Below, in pieces: positions 43,254-55,800 of a DNA stretch of 64,000 bases. The notes beneath the pieces were generated by a model. The model ran no database searches and was not told the origin of the DNA. It saw only the letters and a program-made list of their open reading frames with translations. The position numbers and the translations under genes are program-made. Source of the stretch: Blasia pusilla (Eukaryota; Marchantiophyta; Marchantiopsida; Blasiales); NCBI GenBank assembly GCA_050084515.1, contig CM114273.1, forward strand, positions 3,844,001-3,908,000, written 5' to 3'. Each line of letters starts with the position of its first letter. Position 1 is the first letter of the stretch.

Positions 43254-44558
43254 ACTCCAACTCCTCGTCCCCCAATGGGACCACCTGATGCACGATCTCT
43301 AGCCCACTCGGACCGGCTACTCGCTCTGGTGCCCTCTGTGGCCCTCGGTCCGGACGTAACTCAAGATGTAAAATTAAACACCAGGCGTGTGTATGACCAT
43401 ACCTCTGACAATAATCACATTGATAACCTCCTGGTGCAACACCATCTCCTCCTCCATGCTGAGGCACACGTCCATGACCTTGACGAGTGCAATCGCGCTG
43501 ATGATGGGCTCCACCACATGACCAACAAGTAATAGTAGGCGGATTTTGCTGAGCCGCATATGAAGGCGCAGGTCTCTGTGGCACGGCCCCCCGGTATCCT
43601 CCCTGAGCTTGTGGTGCCACAGTCAACCTATCTCGGAGTCCACGTTGCTCCACACGTAGTACAGGAAATCGTGACTGCTCTCGCCCAGAACCCATGGTGG
43701 CTACGCTCTCCTCCGCCATGTTGCGCTCAATGTTCTCGGCGGTCCTAAAAACATCTCTCAATGTAGGGGAGGTATTCATAAGAAGCACCCCTCCCGCACC
43801 CGTGTCCGCAGGGTCCAGTCCAGCATCGCATACCATGACTGGATAGCCTAAGCCTCTGTCACCCCCTGAGTGACGTTGATCAACCAGCGCAAGCGAGTGT
43901 AAGCCTCACACAAACTCTCACCCGGGCGCCTCTGGAAGTCGTGGATGCTCCGCAACTTCTCCGTCCGTACCCCCTGGTAGCTCGCCCTCAACTCAGCAAA
44001 GAACTCAACCACACGGTTGAACCTGGGACGAACCCGACTAGACAATGCAACTGATCCAGTGCAAGTGACCCCTCATAAAACATCACTAGTGGAAGAGGAA
44101 GTAGCCTCTCCTGACTCCACCTCCTCATCTGGGAACGGCTCTGTCCATGACACATAATGTGGGTCATAGTAGAGACTCCACGCCTCGATCTCACGTGCAT
44201 ATCTCTGAGAGAACTCATGGTAATCGTCCATGGGCGCCCCCTCTAAATGCTGGAACATACCATTCCATGCTGTAAACGGGTTAAACTCTCTAGAGTTCCT
44301 GGCCCGCTGGGAGTCGCACCAACTCCTAAACTCTGCTATGAAATCGTGCAACTCAATCGTACCTACTGCACCTGAAAACGTACGCGATCCTCTACCCCGA
44401 TCGTCCATCTTGTACGCCCAACCGGTAGGACCACTCACAATGTGTGGTGATGTGCTTACAACCTCCTCTACATCCTCCCCCTCGTTTGACGATGACACAG
44501 AAGGAGGTCGAGGTGGTCCCTCACGTGGAGACCCTCAGAACCTCGCGCCACTCCGCAT
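43254..44558 (-). pseudogene. E3 gag polyprotein (proximal side of the E1 insertion)
   Basis: Starts near ATG 44556-44558 (MRSGARF), with a TGA two codons later at a position that is CGA in E1. Core: MDDRGRGSRTFSGAVGTIEL, FIAEFRSWCDSQRARNSREF, SRVRPRFNRVVEFFAELRAS, YTRLRWLINVTQGVTEA. Zinc knuckles: CWSCGGAHHQRDC and CDYCQRYGHTHAWC. A stop near 44046 and a shift near 43845 break it. E1 interrupts it after GDEELEL, and the frame resumes at 33058. Confidence 0.8.
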
Positions 44559-46251
44559 AAAACCTCTAAAGCTATTCTCGGGTTCACCACCTCGCCTCTT
44601 AAAGTCCCGAATGGATGCCGTGATGACCCTCGTGCCCCTCTCACTTGATCACTCTCAACCTCACGAGTAATCCCTCAATCACTCATCCCAAACATGGGGC
44701 ACTCGATCTACACTCTCCCTCCCCGAGACGTGTAACGTGTGGCAAATCAACCAGGCTATCATCTCATCGATAACCTACCCTAAACTCCGGACATCCCACA
44801 CAGGTCTATGTCCCCTAAACCATATACATAAATGATGCTCTCAGCATCCACACAACCCAATATCCCCAAATAAACTACCCAAATCCCAAAATCCCTCACG
44901 CGTGCAGGGTAAAGGACCAGAATGGGTAACCTGAACACAAGTCAATGTCGCTCCTCAGCAACTCCAAATCTCAACCCCAACTCGGTCGTGGAGACAACTC
45001 CTCCAATCAGCAAGTCATAATCCTCCCGTACTGACGCTGCTCAAAACTCCTTGATGGACAGTGCGATTCCAATGGAATGGTGCGGCGTTGCAGGCGGTAC
45101 AGAACGGCTACGAACGGTATGACCCTCGATGGTGGGATGCGGCACTCGCCGGCATATCTTCCTCAATAAAAAATAAATCCACACTCTACTCCACAATGAC
45201 GGTGCGGTGCGGCCACGAGCGGCACGACGCGGCAATCGACGGCGCGTTGCGGCTACGGGCGTCAATGCACGGTACTCGATCGTCGTCGAGCGGCTACCAA
45301 TCACAACATAGTAGCATGAAATCAAAACTCAAACACCATAACCGGAGGTCATCTGCCATCACTGGTTGGCGACGAAACTTCAATGACGGTGGCGGCCAAA
45401 ACAAAGTACGTGGTGGCGACGCAAGTCAGAGAATCAACAAACGTCGTGGAAGACCCTCCACTCCGTAATGGCGGCAATGGAAACCAAAGGGTGGACAACG
45501 GCCAAATGCGGCTCTGAGCAACGTTGGGCAACAGCAACGGCCGACGGTGGTCGGTGGACCGTTGACGGTGACGGTTGACCGTCGATGGTGACGACGGACG
45601 CTTGCTTGTTGACGATGACGGTTGACCATTGATGGTGACGGTTGACCGTTGACCGGTGATGGTGACTATGACGGCGACGGTCACCACCGGCGTGGTGGCT
45701 GGTTTAGGGTTTGAACAATTTAACCGTAAAAATCGCCTAGCAATGGCAGTTTTGCAAGATTGACATAAATGTTTACTCGCAACTCCAAATTGCGCACCGT
45801 TTGTTGCACAACGTGCAAAACTTCATGATCTACGATAGTGTCAAAAAATATTTGGAATTGGATATTCCAGTAAAGACTGACGGGGACTGTCTTAAAGCCC
45901 AATGTCTCTTTCTCCTACACAAAATTTGGCAGCGCTTCTGCGCTGATTTCTCCCAAAAAAAATGTAAAACCTATAAAAATAAAAATCAACAAGCTACATG
46001 GTGCTCCCAAGAGCACCGACTTGGGGAAACCTGCCCCCATAATCAATCCCTATTAGAAATTGGGCAGCGCTTCCGCGCGCCAGTCTTCCACACGAAAAAT
46101 CGGCAAATGCAAAGAACAATCAAAGCAGCCCTTGCTCCGGTGAGCACTCCCATGAACTGCTAAACGGGGAACACAGTCCCCAACCTGGAAAAACAGCGAG
46201 TGACCAGCGAGCTCCCCCATGAAGCTCTCTCACTCTCTCATTCTCTCTTTG
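44559..46251 (-). other. E3 leader, non-coding
   Basis: 1.69 kb between A1 and gag, homologous to the E1 leader. It includes a GACGGT/GACCGT-rich stretch at 45535-45690 and the segment related to the 11580-11840 fragment. Overlapping frames on both strands in the GC-rich part are not conserved. Confidence 0.6.
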
Positions 46252-46769
46252 TAAAGTAAGATCCAATCTCTCGCACAACACCATAGTTCTCACATGTGTG
46301 CACTCTCACATGTCTCTCTCAATGTCAAACCAAACCCACTCTCCTAATGAGAGGCTTGGGTTACACACACAAGGCAAACAAGACCATAGCTCCGCCGCCT
46401 CATGCCAAGAGGTTCAACAAAGAGAGAATGAGCTCTCAAGCTCTCTCTCCTTGAGGTATACCCCTCCCCTCACCCAAGCTCTCTCCATGGTAACTTATTC
46501 TCCCAAGTCACCTCCTTGGCTCTTGACCTGATATAGGAGGTCAAGGGCCACTTACCAAAAATAGAAAGTCGATCATAGACTGAAAATGGTACTTACCTAA
46601 AATAGTAAGTTCCTAAATATGACTCCAAATAAGCCGAAACGAAGGGGAAACCTACTCTCTCAGGTGTCCCGGAGCCTCAGTAGGTCATCCTCAACCTACT
46701 GAGTCTGTCCTCCACTACTCACGAAGGCACTCTACTAGATCTCACCGATCTATCCTAAAAGACGTGACA
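46252..46769 (-). repeat. E3 A1 repeat (5' terminus)
   Basis: 518 bp, similar to E1 A1 over its whole length. It ends with the same CTTACTTTA on the minus strand. The TATA-like region is GGGGTATACCTC here. Flanked by TATC (46770-46773). Confidence 0.85.
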
Positions 46770-46773
46770 TATC

Positions 46774-47560
46774 TTTCAATTTAATTTTTTAAAAAGTTGA
46801 TGAAAATACAAAATTTATTTCCAATGAAATCTCTCAAAGTTTCCCAAGTGTTTATAATTTTTTCTTATTTGAAGATTTTAAAATTTTTTTCAAAGGTTCA
46901 TGCCAAACTAGTGTGCAGCCCTCTCACGGGGAAATTCCATCCCTCAAACCCTCCATCCCCTACCCATTCAGAGAGGCACCTAATTTATTTCTAAAACTAC
47001 TAAAAGTATGAAATTCTTATATTTTTAGAATCGAATGTAGTGTTGCCGTGTGAAATCTTGTTCCTTCTTAAAGAGTGATGTGGCACAATTGAAAAATGTT
47101 ATTCAAAAGATAACATTACATTTAGGGCCGTAAAAATTGTTACAAAATTAATTCTCAAATTTACTCGTCTTATCAAGCAATAAAATGTTTCAAAATTGAT
47201 TTGAAAGATCAATTAAAGTTAATTAAAAACTAAACTTAAATAATTAAAGTTTTAAAAAATTACCCCGTGATGCTCAACTAACACGGCGTAAGAAAACCTA
47301 GGCAAGGCACCTCCTTTCCATGACGGAGAAGAAGGAGAGCGTCCCATCACTAATTTTACATGGTGAAGCATATATGTGAATCGTCAATATTCGTGAAGAG
47401 CGCTCCGTGTCCGTAGAAAAGAACGAAGAAGGGAAGAAATGGAAAAAAAAAAACAAAACTAGTATGATAAAAGTAGAAAACGCGAGAATGTATGCGTTGC
47501 TGATCCGGAGAACTTGTAGAAATAAGTTCGGGAGCCGTGGCTAATCCCACCCTGATTAGA
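46774..47560. other. AT-rich spacer, no gene seen
   Basis: Similar in composition to 18300-18700, the other flank of E3. No sustained coding frame. Confidence 0.5.
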
Positions 47561-48151
47561 GCTTCTGGGTGGTGCTTAGTTGTAAACTAAACCGGTCGCC
47601 ACTCGCGAAGGCTCCGTCGGATCGTTCGGACGGTACAGACATGTTTCGCGTCGAGATCGACTACGGTGGCTATAATCATCAACCAACGGTACGAAAAACC
47701 GGACCTCGGGTTATAATCCGGACACAGCCTCCGGACCGAGAGTCCCCTTCTGGCTGGGACCGCCCCGCGGCATCAGCGTGATCTGTCGCGTGCGAACGAA
47801 GGGTGGCACTGCCACGTGTGGGTCGCGCGTCCGATCTCGTCACGCCCTGCGGACAGTGGCCGCCGACGAGCACTTCAAATGTCCGAGTTACCCCCCGGCA
47901 GCAGTAATAATAAGTGTCCTCCTCAGAGCTCCCCGCGGTAAGAAAAACGAAAAGAAAAAGAAAATGATGTGCAGCATATGCTATGCCCCCCGCCTCCAGC
48001 GGAGCCCGGCCATGGAAAGGAGGAAGGAGACGGGTAGAGGGCGGGGCGGAGTGCGAGGGAGGCGAGCGAGCGAGCGAGGGAGGGAGGGGAAGCGGGTGAG
48101 GTGAGGCGAGGGGAGGCAGGGGAGGGAAAAGGAGAGGAGGAAAGGAAGGGA

Positions 48152-48189
<38 letters not shown>

Positions 48190-49162
48190 TTTCACGAATG
48201 AAAGAGGCTCGAACACGCGGGGAAACGAAGGACAGGAGGAGATTGAGGGGCGGAGGGGTGTTGGCTGGCTGTCTTGTCGGTCCAGCCGTGCGTGCGGAGT
48301 AGGGGGTGGTACCGGGGAGGAGCTAGGGGGAAGGGGACGGGGATTGAATGCACGCCATCGATGATGGGCAAGAAAGATTGAGGGAAAATGTCGAGGGAAC
48401 ATGGTGTACTGGCATGCAGGAGGAGGGGGCGGAGGAGGAAGGGCGAGGAGAGGAGGACAGCAGAGAAGGACGAGGAGTGAGGGCGAAGAGATTTGGGCAA
48501 GAAGAGGAAGGGGGAGGAGGATCAGGGAAAAGAAGAGGGGAGTTGCAGGACGATCGGGGGAACTCAGTGGGGAAAAGATTGATGGGACAGCGGTACAGAT
48601 TGACGGTAGCAATGACACGGGAGGAGGGGACGAGCGAGTGAGAGAGGACATAAATGTCCAGGGAATATGATTGCGAGACGCGCGAGCGGAGGAGGGGGTG
48701 GCGGAGGACTTGCGGTAGTCGCTTGGCAGCAGATTTGCGAACTGGAAGAGAGCGCGAGCTGGGAGGAGGCGGAGGAGAAGTGGTAGTAGTAGTACTTGTT
48801 GGCGAGGGTTTATGTATATGTGGAAACTCTAGAACGAATTTCGAGCCTTCTTCTTGTGCGGAGAAAGAAGTGAATGTGTACAGCGGTGTTGCAGGAGTTG
48901 TAGTTGACCGGGGGAGCTGCCTTTTCTACGACGGAAAATTATCCATTTAGTGGCGGCCCCTGTAGCAGCAGCGGGTTAACTTGGTCGCAATCTTGCGAAC
49001 CTCCCTTCGGCACCGCTAACTTCCTCTCATTCCACCGCAGGATAGGAACATTTGCGTCCGGGCTACAATTTGGAAGCTTTCACTGAGGTCTCAAACTGGG
49101 CCTTTTTCGGTTTCCCCCGCGCGAGGAGTTCAGCTCTGTCTTGGATTTTTCGCTGCGAGAGG
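47561..49162 (+). promoter_or_regulatory. Upstream region and probable 5' UTR of the EBS-like gene, GA-rich
   Basis: A sharp change to GC-rich sequence, then a purine-rich block (48010-48780) with GAGGGAGG and GAGAGA tracts, including a 29-bp GA run at 48154-48182. Long frames here on both strands are products of GA/CT composition. GA-rich tracts are typical of plant 5' leaders and of GAGA-factor (BPC) sites; which applies cannot be told. No clear TATA box near the start codon. Confidence 0.5.
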
Positions 49163-52100
49163 ATGGCGAAATCGAAGAACGCAAAGAAAGTTCTCGATTC
49201 GTATACAGTCAAGGGCACACACAAGGTCGTGAAAGGTGAGTTCATCAAAAGTGGCTTTTCTTCTGTTGTGGTGTTTCGTCGTGGTTTTGTCGTTGCTCAC
49301 AGTGGACCCATCCAGGGTTAGGGACCCGGGGTTGGAAGTCTGTGTTGGACATTGCGCTGACGGTTTAGGTATGGATGGTGGCCGCAGCTGGTGACTGCGT
49401 TTTGATGCGCGCTCAAGATTCTGACAAGCCGCCGTATGTCGCGAAAATTGAAAAAATTGAGTCGGACACTAGGAGTAACGTGAAAGTGCGCGTTCGTTGG
49501 TATTACCGGCCTGAGGAGTCCATGGGAGGACGACGCCAATTTCACGGCGCCAAGGAGCTTTTTCTTTCTGATCACTATGATATTCAGAGTGCAGACACCA
49601 TCGAGGGGAAATGTACCGTACATACGTTCAAGAGTTATACTAAGCTGGAGAGTGTCGGCACCGACGATTACTTTTGCCGTTTTGAGTACAAGGCATCAAC
49701 TGGGGGTTTTATACCTGACAGGGTGGCTGTGTAAGTTCCGTAAGAATGCTGCTCTGGGTTCTTACTGAACTTCTGTTACGGTTACCCTTGGAGTTTTGGT
49801 GTGACCTGCACCAGTCTGCCCAATGTGTAGATTAATTGTCGTGTCTGCAATTTCGTCAGTGGCCGTGATTGCCGTTAAACCCTACTGGTGACAACTTCGT
49901 TTTCGGGTGTCTCGGGTTAGGTCAAGAAGTTTTAGTCGAGAGGGGTTAAGTTTCGGTGTTGGGTTTCTCTTACCTTGAATAGCAATAAGATCACCTGGTG
50001 GTTGCTTCTGGGGTTTCATGCTGATGGCTTCTGCTGGACTTCCTCAGCTCGATGATCTGCTGCTCCTGTTGTGGATGGCAGATATTGCAAATGCGAGATG
50101 CCATACAATCCTGACGACCTGATGGTTCAGTGTGAAGCATGCAAGGATTGGTAAGCTTCGCGGTTGCCTTTTTCCAGATCATTTTTATTGTTTTGCTTCG
50201 CGTTTTTTGTGTCACGCGATCATTTAAATGGACCTCAATTTGGGAGAGGTTCAAAATTCAAAATCTTTGGGATTGGGGCGATGGTTCACGTTCATCTAGG
50301 AGAGCTCTTCAGGTCCCAGCCACTCTTCGGTTTCCGAATTGTTCAGTCTGCGGAACTCACTGCTATCTTCGAGCTCGTGTCGAATATCACGCTCTGCCAA
50401 AAGTTTCCACTGTCCTTCCAGTTGGACGTTCTATGGTCAAATTAGTCTGACCTAAGGGTTTGGGAGGAAGCAGATGAATTGTGCGGAGTCCTTGAGTCTA
50501 CGAGGCTGTCTGATATGCACGTGATGCCTTCTTGTAGCGCCAGGCTGTCCCCAGTATCGTCACTGGTAGAAGGGGTCACTGGTAGAAGGGGGCACTGAAG
50601 CTCGAATTGCCAAAACTAGTAGCGCATGTAGTGCCGGTGTTTTCTTGCAAGGAGCCGATAATGATGTTCATGATAATGGTCCCCCGTTTTGGAGTGACTG
50701 TGTCATATTATCAAGTCATGAGATCTACTTCGCCAAGGGTTAGTGCAGATTGGCTTCTGAAGAAGCTGTGTACGCATTGAAGGCTTCTCTCTAACACTAC
50801 TGACACCCACTGGACGGCTGTCAGACCCGGTACCCTTTGAACTGCATTCCTAACCGACTTGGCTTTCCGATGGCCACAGTTGTAGACGACTCCGATTTAG
50901 GTTATATCTAATGAAGCCGTTCAAAGGGAGCTCCGGTTTCTGTAGTTATTTTCGAATTTCCGTTTGCTTCCATCAACTCAAGCTTCATCGGGTATTTGGG
51001 TAGACCTCTATGCGACCTAGAGGCAGACAAGTGCTGATATGGGGCCTGGTTCTTAGTAGTTTGCGGTGGTATTGAGACCTTACATGGCTGCTGAAACCTA
51101 TGGAGGAAACGGGGAGCTCGGATTGGGGTCACATCGGGAGGTTGTATGACTTTCGAGTCAAACTCTGTAGCGGGTGGAATTGAAGTGCGACTTTTAGAAA
51201 TTTAGTTCCAAGAGACCAGGCTCTCAACTCATCGCATCCATATGGACTGGCAATTTTAAGGGCCTGAAGGCACCCAGTCAGGATTCTTGGAGTCCCCCCT
51301 AAATCGCTTGCATCGAGGGCCTCAACGACTGAGAGCAGGAAAGTGGTTATTGCTGATAAACTTAAATGTTGTGCTAATGCAGGTTTCACTCCTACTGTGT
51401 GGAACTGAGCACAGAGCAGGTAACCAACCTGGACAAATACTTCTGTGCAGAGTGTTCACCTGACAACCACAAAAGGGGGAATGCATCATATAAGGCAACC
51501 CATCCTGACACTAAGGTATGCATTTAGAGAGGGATTGCTAATTCTTATATTTCTCTTCTGCAGGTTCCACCCTACATGCATGAATGTTACTGCAGAGCAG
51601 GTAAAAAAGATGGAACAGTTTTATTGTCCTGATTGCTCTTCTCAGCTTGGTGACAAGAAGTTGCGCAACTCGCATAAGTCGTCCCCACAGGATGAACCCA
51701 AGGTATGCACTATGTCTAGGGTCAGTAAGCCAGTCATCCACACATCACCCGTCAAGCCTAGGCTCCTTGGTCATGACCCCACAAACTCGCAGATCTGCAT
51801 GGGCCCAGCATCTACATAGGCATCTTCGAGCTACTTTCAAGATTACTCTTGGAGGTGGGGACACAGACTTCTTCCAAGTCTCTTCGAGAATCGTCGAAGT
51901 CCTACTGGAGTTGATAATAAAGAAAATTGGTCTCCTCGACCAAAGTTTTGGATCCTCAAAGCAGTGCAGCATGTTAATCGCAGTAGACATACGTAATACA
52001 ATCATGAAGAGATCAACACGTCTGTGAAAGAGTTTGGCACTTAGTGATGGAGACATCAACATGTTTGTTAAAAGGCAGCTCTATTCAGCGTAGTACTCCA

Positions 52101-52357
52101 CATTTTCTATGTGGTTTACATGATAATTGCATGCCTTTTCTGTTTTGCGATGGGAGTGAGTGCATCTGGGTGACCTGGTCGAGATACCTTTCAGTGAACG
52201 TTGGGGATGATGGCAGTGTGTCTTTGCATGAGATGATACTCGTTGTTTGCTTCATGGCAAGCGCATGGATTTATGTGTCATTTGTCTTCTGCGGACTGAA
52301 GAAAACCTATACTCGTTTTTGTGCATGCAGCCGGAGTCTAAGCGGAGAAAGAGATGA
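49163..52357 (+). CDS. EBS: EBS/SHL-like BAH-PHD histone reader, five exons
   Basis: Join 49163-49235, 49388-49730, 50082-50150, 51564-51702 (or 51383-51515), 52331-52357: 216 aa (214 with the alternative exon), against about 230 in Arabidopsis EBS and SHL. Start: ATG in GAGGATGGCGAAATCG giving [20 protein letters not shown], as in EBS. BAH domain about residues 28-135, with [38 protein letters not shown] and the aromatic residues of the methyl-lysine cage. PHD finger about 140-190: [32 protein letters not shown]. The C-terminus PESKRRKR is a basic signal like that of EBS. All introns are GT-AG. In Arabidopsis these proteins bind H3K27me3 through BAH and H3K4me3 through PHD and repress flowering genes; here a nuclear chromatin reader is expected. 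No lesion seen. Confidence 0.93.
51383..51515 (+). other. EBS: Alternative PHD exon 4a of the EBS-like gene
   Basis: 133 nt between gctaatgcAG and GTatgcat, same phase as exon 4b (51564-51702). It encodes [20 protein letters not shown], then [20 protein letters not shown], beside [30 protein letters not shown] of 4b. His, Cys and the last Cys pair of the PHD are kept; most other residues differ. Both exons end AAG|GTATGCA, showing tandem duplication. Only 48 nt (51516-51563) separate them. Confidence 0.85.
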
Positions 52358-53220
52358 AGTGACTGAGGAGAGCAGTTTTTGGACCAGGTCTAGCACTTCA
52401 AGTTTTGGAGATCACAGCAAAGTGACCTAGGTTAGGGTGGAGTTGAGTAAAGGCATAGCCTAGCCAAATCGATCATGAAGACACCTATGCTCTAAACGTT
52501 ACTCTTCTTATCGGATCTTGCTTGGCCATCCGAAGGCCGCATGGATCGTTTGTACCTGCTGGTCCAAAGTAGTTCCAAAGGAAAAAAAACTTGCTTTTGA
52601 CAATCAAGCTCTATGAGCTTAAACCTGTTGCCAGTGTCTGTTAACGACGCTTGCCCCCCTATCACAAGGACTGCACAGACTCATGCTACACTACTCCTTT
52701 GCAGGCGTTGTATCCAGGGGTGAAGTATAGCTGTAATGTCCTAGGACTGTTTCCCACGAGTGTCGAGAGACTTGTTTTGAAGTGTAAAACAGCATTTCTC
52801 TAGACCCACGGCTACTTCTAACCCTGGAACTGAAGCGGCCGAGGATTGCCTGTAAGGCATCCAAATCAATTTCTCTGCCCTGTCTACATGGACAGGTTGC
52901 AAATCTCCTCGCTACTAGTTTGTACTTTTAAGATTGACGTTTCATGTGTTCTGAGATTTTTGTAAGGAGATCTTTTGAGGACTTGGTAGCCGTTAGCTGG
53001 GTAGGAAAAATGAGGGCAATTCTATTCTGCCGAGGATGTGCATAATTGTGGGCCTGACACAGGGGTGCGCAAGGGACTGTCCTGGATCACAGGTCGTTTC
53101 GTTGCCACCTCGCCTCGTTGTTGTATTTATCAAAGATCAATCAATCACATCGAATTTGAAAGACCATCGAATAGGCTTTTTCTCATGTACATGAATAGAG
53201 TGTAGAACTTGGGGCGTGGT
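52358..53220 (+). other. 3' UTR and downstream sequence of the EBS-like gene
   Basis: No further coding frame that fits the gene. The transcript end cannot be placed; no strong AATAAA signal is obvious. Confidence 0.4.
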
Positions 53221-53305
53221 TTTCTCTGATGTTGTCAGTTCCTGCGACTCTGATCGGACAGTTCGAGAATTGGCAGAGTCGCCCAAGGCTGTCCTCACAC
53301 CTACT

Positions 53306-54031
53306 TTACGTTCTCTTGATACTATCCGAAAGTAGTTCCGAATCTTCGCTCAGGACTCGTCTGATGAGACGAGCGATCCGAGCTCCCACATACATACCAG
53401 CCATCTCGAACTCCCATGCTTCACTGGTATCTCCCCACACGTTCCTCTCACTGAATAAACGTTGAGGGTTTGATTGACTAGCTACGATGTGCGCTCTCCG
53501 TAGAACCCAGCCATGCACACGTAAATGGAGATCACAGTCCGGAACGAGGAAGCAACAAAACCCGAGAAAGCAGAAACGGATATCGGACGAAACGAATGCA
53601 AATGTAGCTTTCGAACTACCACAAATCGCCAGGTCCAACTGCGAATCCCACCCACACTCACCCTCAAGATTCTCCCACTTCCCAACTCTCACCAGCTGCA
53701 GCCGAGAAGAACGATCTCCCATTCGTCGCGCTCCAAAACCTCACATGCACCGAACCTGCTCAGATCATCTGATGGCCGGAGGAGTAGTATGTATTTCGCC
53801 CGCTACCTGCGATCATCGCCGGTTTCTGCTCACCATACCGTCTTGCCAATCTCGGTTCCGAACTTCTGGCCCCGTAGTTACCACCGGACCCTAGTCGCTG
53901 GTCCCCCAGTACTTTCAAGAAGTTGTGGGGTTCTTAACCGGCGGTCAGGAATACATAATTCCACTTTTGACTATTTGTTAAACGAACGACTTTTGATTTG
54001 GATATGTCGTTGGATGGCGTCAAGAATATAA
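53306..54031. other. Overlapping unassigned frames on both strands
   Basis: A 138-codon minus frame (53306-53722) and a 168-codon plus frame (53525-54031) overlap in a moderately GC-rich patch. Neither shows a domain I know, and no splice structure is evident. It may be a small gene, an exon, or chance; I cannot choose a strand. Confidence 0.25.
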
Positions 54032-54837
54032 TCCTTTGTAAATTATCCTGGTTGGTATGGAGATTTTATATTCTCATATTTAATTTATATTATTGATAGA
54101 GAAAAAAAATTTTCTGGCATTTTTTTTCTATACATGTGCCATTTGGGTAAAGTTTTATCAGGGTACAAATAATTCTCTAGTACAACTAGAATTAATGAAG
54201 TGCAAAGAAAATTAATTTGAAGTTGTGGTATAAGTGAATGATCTTACTATAATTATCGCACTATGAACCATAAGTTGGATGGTAGTAGAAAGACCAATGG
54301 ACAATAATGAGGGTTTGGTTTGTACCACTAGTACACCATTATAGTTCTATTATGTGTTATGCTTATGCTCCTAAAACCAAAACCACTTTCTCGCAACCCA
54401 ATATTTCTATATCCTTAAAAATAATTTTCTTGTTTTCCAAGTGTCATGCGGCGAGTATTAGATGGAGAAACTACAAACCATGAAAGAATTACACTACCAC
54501 ACGCATAAGGAAGGGCTAACTTGCATAAATAAGAAGATTGATGAATGAAAAAACATAATTAGATAGTCTTATCTTCGTCTCTTTCTATATATAGATCTAG
54601 GAACAGGCAAGGAGTGCTTGTCCTAGAATTCCAAAAAAGCCCTATTGTCTTATCCTAGAAATATCAAGGCATGAAAAAAAGGATTGGGAAACACATCAAA
54701 AGTATAAAAAATCATGACTTAGGGAGTGGAGTAACTCACATCCTCAATGGTAACATCACACCCTATCATACATGGTAATATGTGCACACAAGTTACCGTA
54801 AATATGTGCACTTATTACATGAGCTTACACATGTCAC

Positions 54838-55620
54838 TGTACTAAAATACAAGAATTTGGAGGTATGTCAACAAGCTCAACTAGATTGTATCTTATACTT
54901 ATTAAATACAACATAAAGAAATCAAACTTCTCTCTAGATAATGCATTTGTGAAGATGTCAGCCAAATTCTGATATGTGTTCACATATGTAAGTTTTGTTT
55001 CACTTACCAATACTCCATCTATAATGAAATAATAATGCATCTCAATATGGTTTGTCCTTGCATAAAAAACTAGTCTTTTTTTTCAAATTAATCTTATTGA
55101 AATTATCTACATATGTGATAGCTAGATCTAAACATTCAAAGCCTATTTATTTAAAAAAAAAATTTTGGCTGAATAGATGCACACGTTATCATGGTTGCGC
55201 CTTTGTATTTAGTTCATTTTTTTAAGGATAAGACAAAAAATTGATCATTTCTTTTAAGGTCCACTGACCATAAAAATTCCAATTTCAAATATTAACTCGG
55301 ACTTGAATATTATATCAAGGGAGCTCCTTGCCCAATCTACACTAGTAAATCCTTGTAACTCCAAAGGTTAAAATGATGAGCAATGAATTTTAAATTCAAT
55401 TTTGAACTTCAAATACAGTAAAATTCTTCTCATTGCATCTTTACAACACTTCCATGGTGTTTTTATGAATTTACTTACCAAACCATGCGTAGAACTTAGA
55501 TCTGACCTTGTGATAGTCAAATAGATGAATCTTCCTACCAAAACACAAGAAAGTTTGGGATTACTAATATTTGGACCTTCATTCGCTCTAAGATTCATAC
55601 TCTAGTCCCATGACCTCAAA
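54838..55620 (-). pseudogene. Ty1/copia remnant: RT end and RNase H
   Basis: On the minus strand: SCVLVGRFIYLTITRSDLSS and MRRILLYLKF (55400-55530), the end of the copia reverse transcriptase ('LVGsLiYLt.TRPDis'). Then GFTSVDWARS (near 55350), and HYYFIIDGVLV...LTYVNTYQNLADIFTNALS (54920-55040), the RNase H end ('T..Q.ADiftK.L'). Stops and shifts in between. No LTR found. Confidence 0.8.
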
Positions 55621-55800
55621 ATTGGCCCACATATTTCTTTATTGTGTATTTATTCTCTTGAATCTTAATCTTGTGTGTCATATACGCTTGCGTTTAGTAC
55701 TACATGCTCTTGTTTTTTATATGCACCCAAATACATTCATATTAGCAATGTTTAAGCCAACCAACCTTGCATTTTTTGAGTTTGAGTATCAAATCATCCT

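Larger units (their letters stand above)
19897..46769 (-). mobile_element. E3: oldest Ty3/gypsy element of the nest, interrupted by E4 and E1
   Basis: Minus-strand element from TGTCACGTC (46769 downward) to CGCACGACA (19897), flanked by the 4-bp duplication TATC at 19893-19896 and 46770-46773. Without E4, E1 and their duplications it is about 7.1 kb. Order on the minus strand: A1 repeat, leader, gag, [E1], gag end, RT-RNase H-integrase, [E4], integrase end with PHD finger, B repeat. A deletion joins the region before the protease directly to RT near 32660, so the protease and the DNA methyltransferase domain are missing. Only one B repeat and no A2 remain at the 3' end, as expected from recombination between B1 and B2. 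Confidence 0.85.

Noticed and set aside
47923-48651. Long minus-strand frame (242 codons) of Pro/Ser/Leu repeats, and overlapping plus frames, upstream of the EBS-like gene
   Set aside because: Produced by GA/CT-rich composition; several frames on both strands are open at once, none with a domain or splice context.
50139-50450. Open frames continuing from EBS exon 3 into the following intron
   Set aside because: A clear donor follows GATTG at 50150, and the PHD continues at 51564 or 51383 in the right phase; intron translation has no domain.
50908-52062. Minus-strand frames opposite the EBS exons and introns
   Set aside because: Antisense shadows with no recognisable domain.
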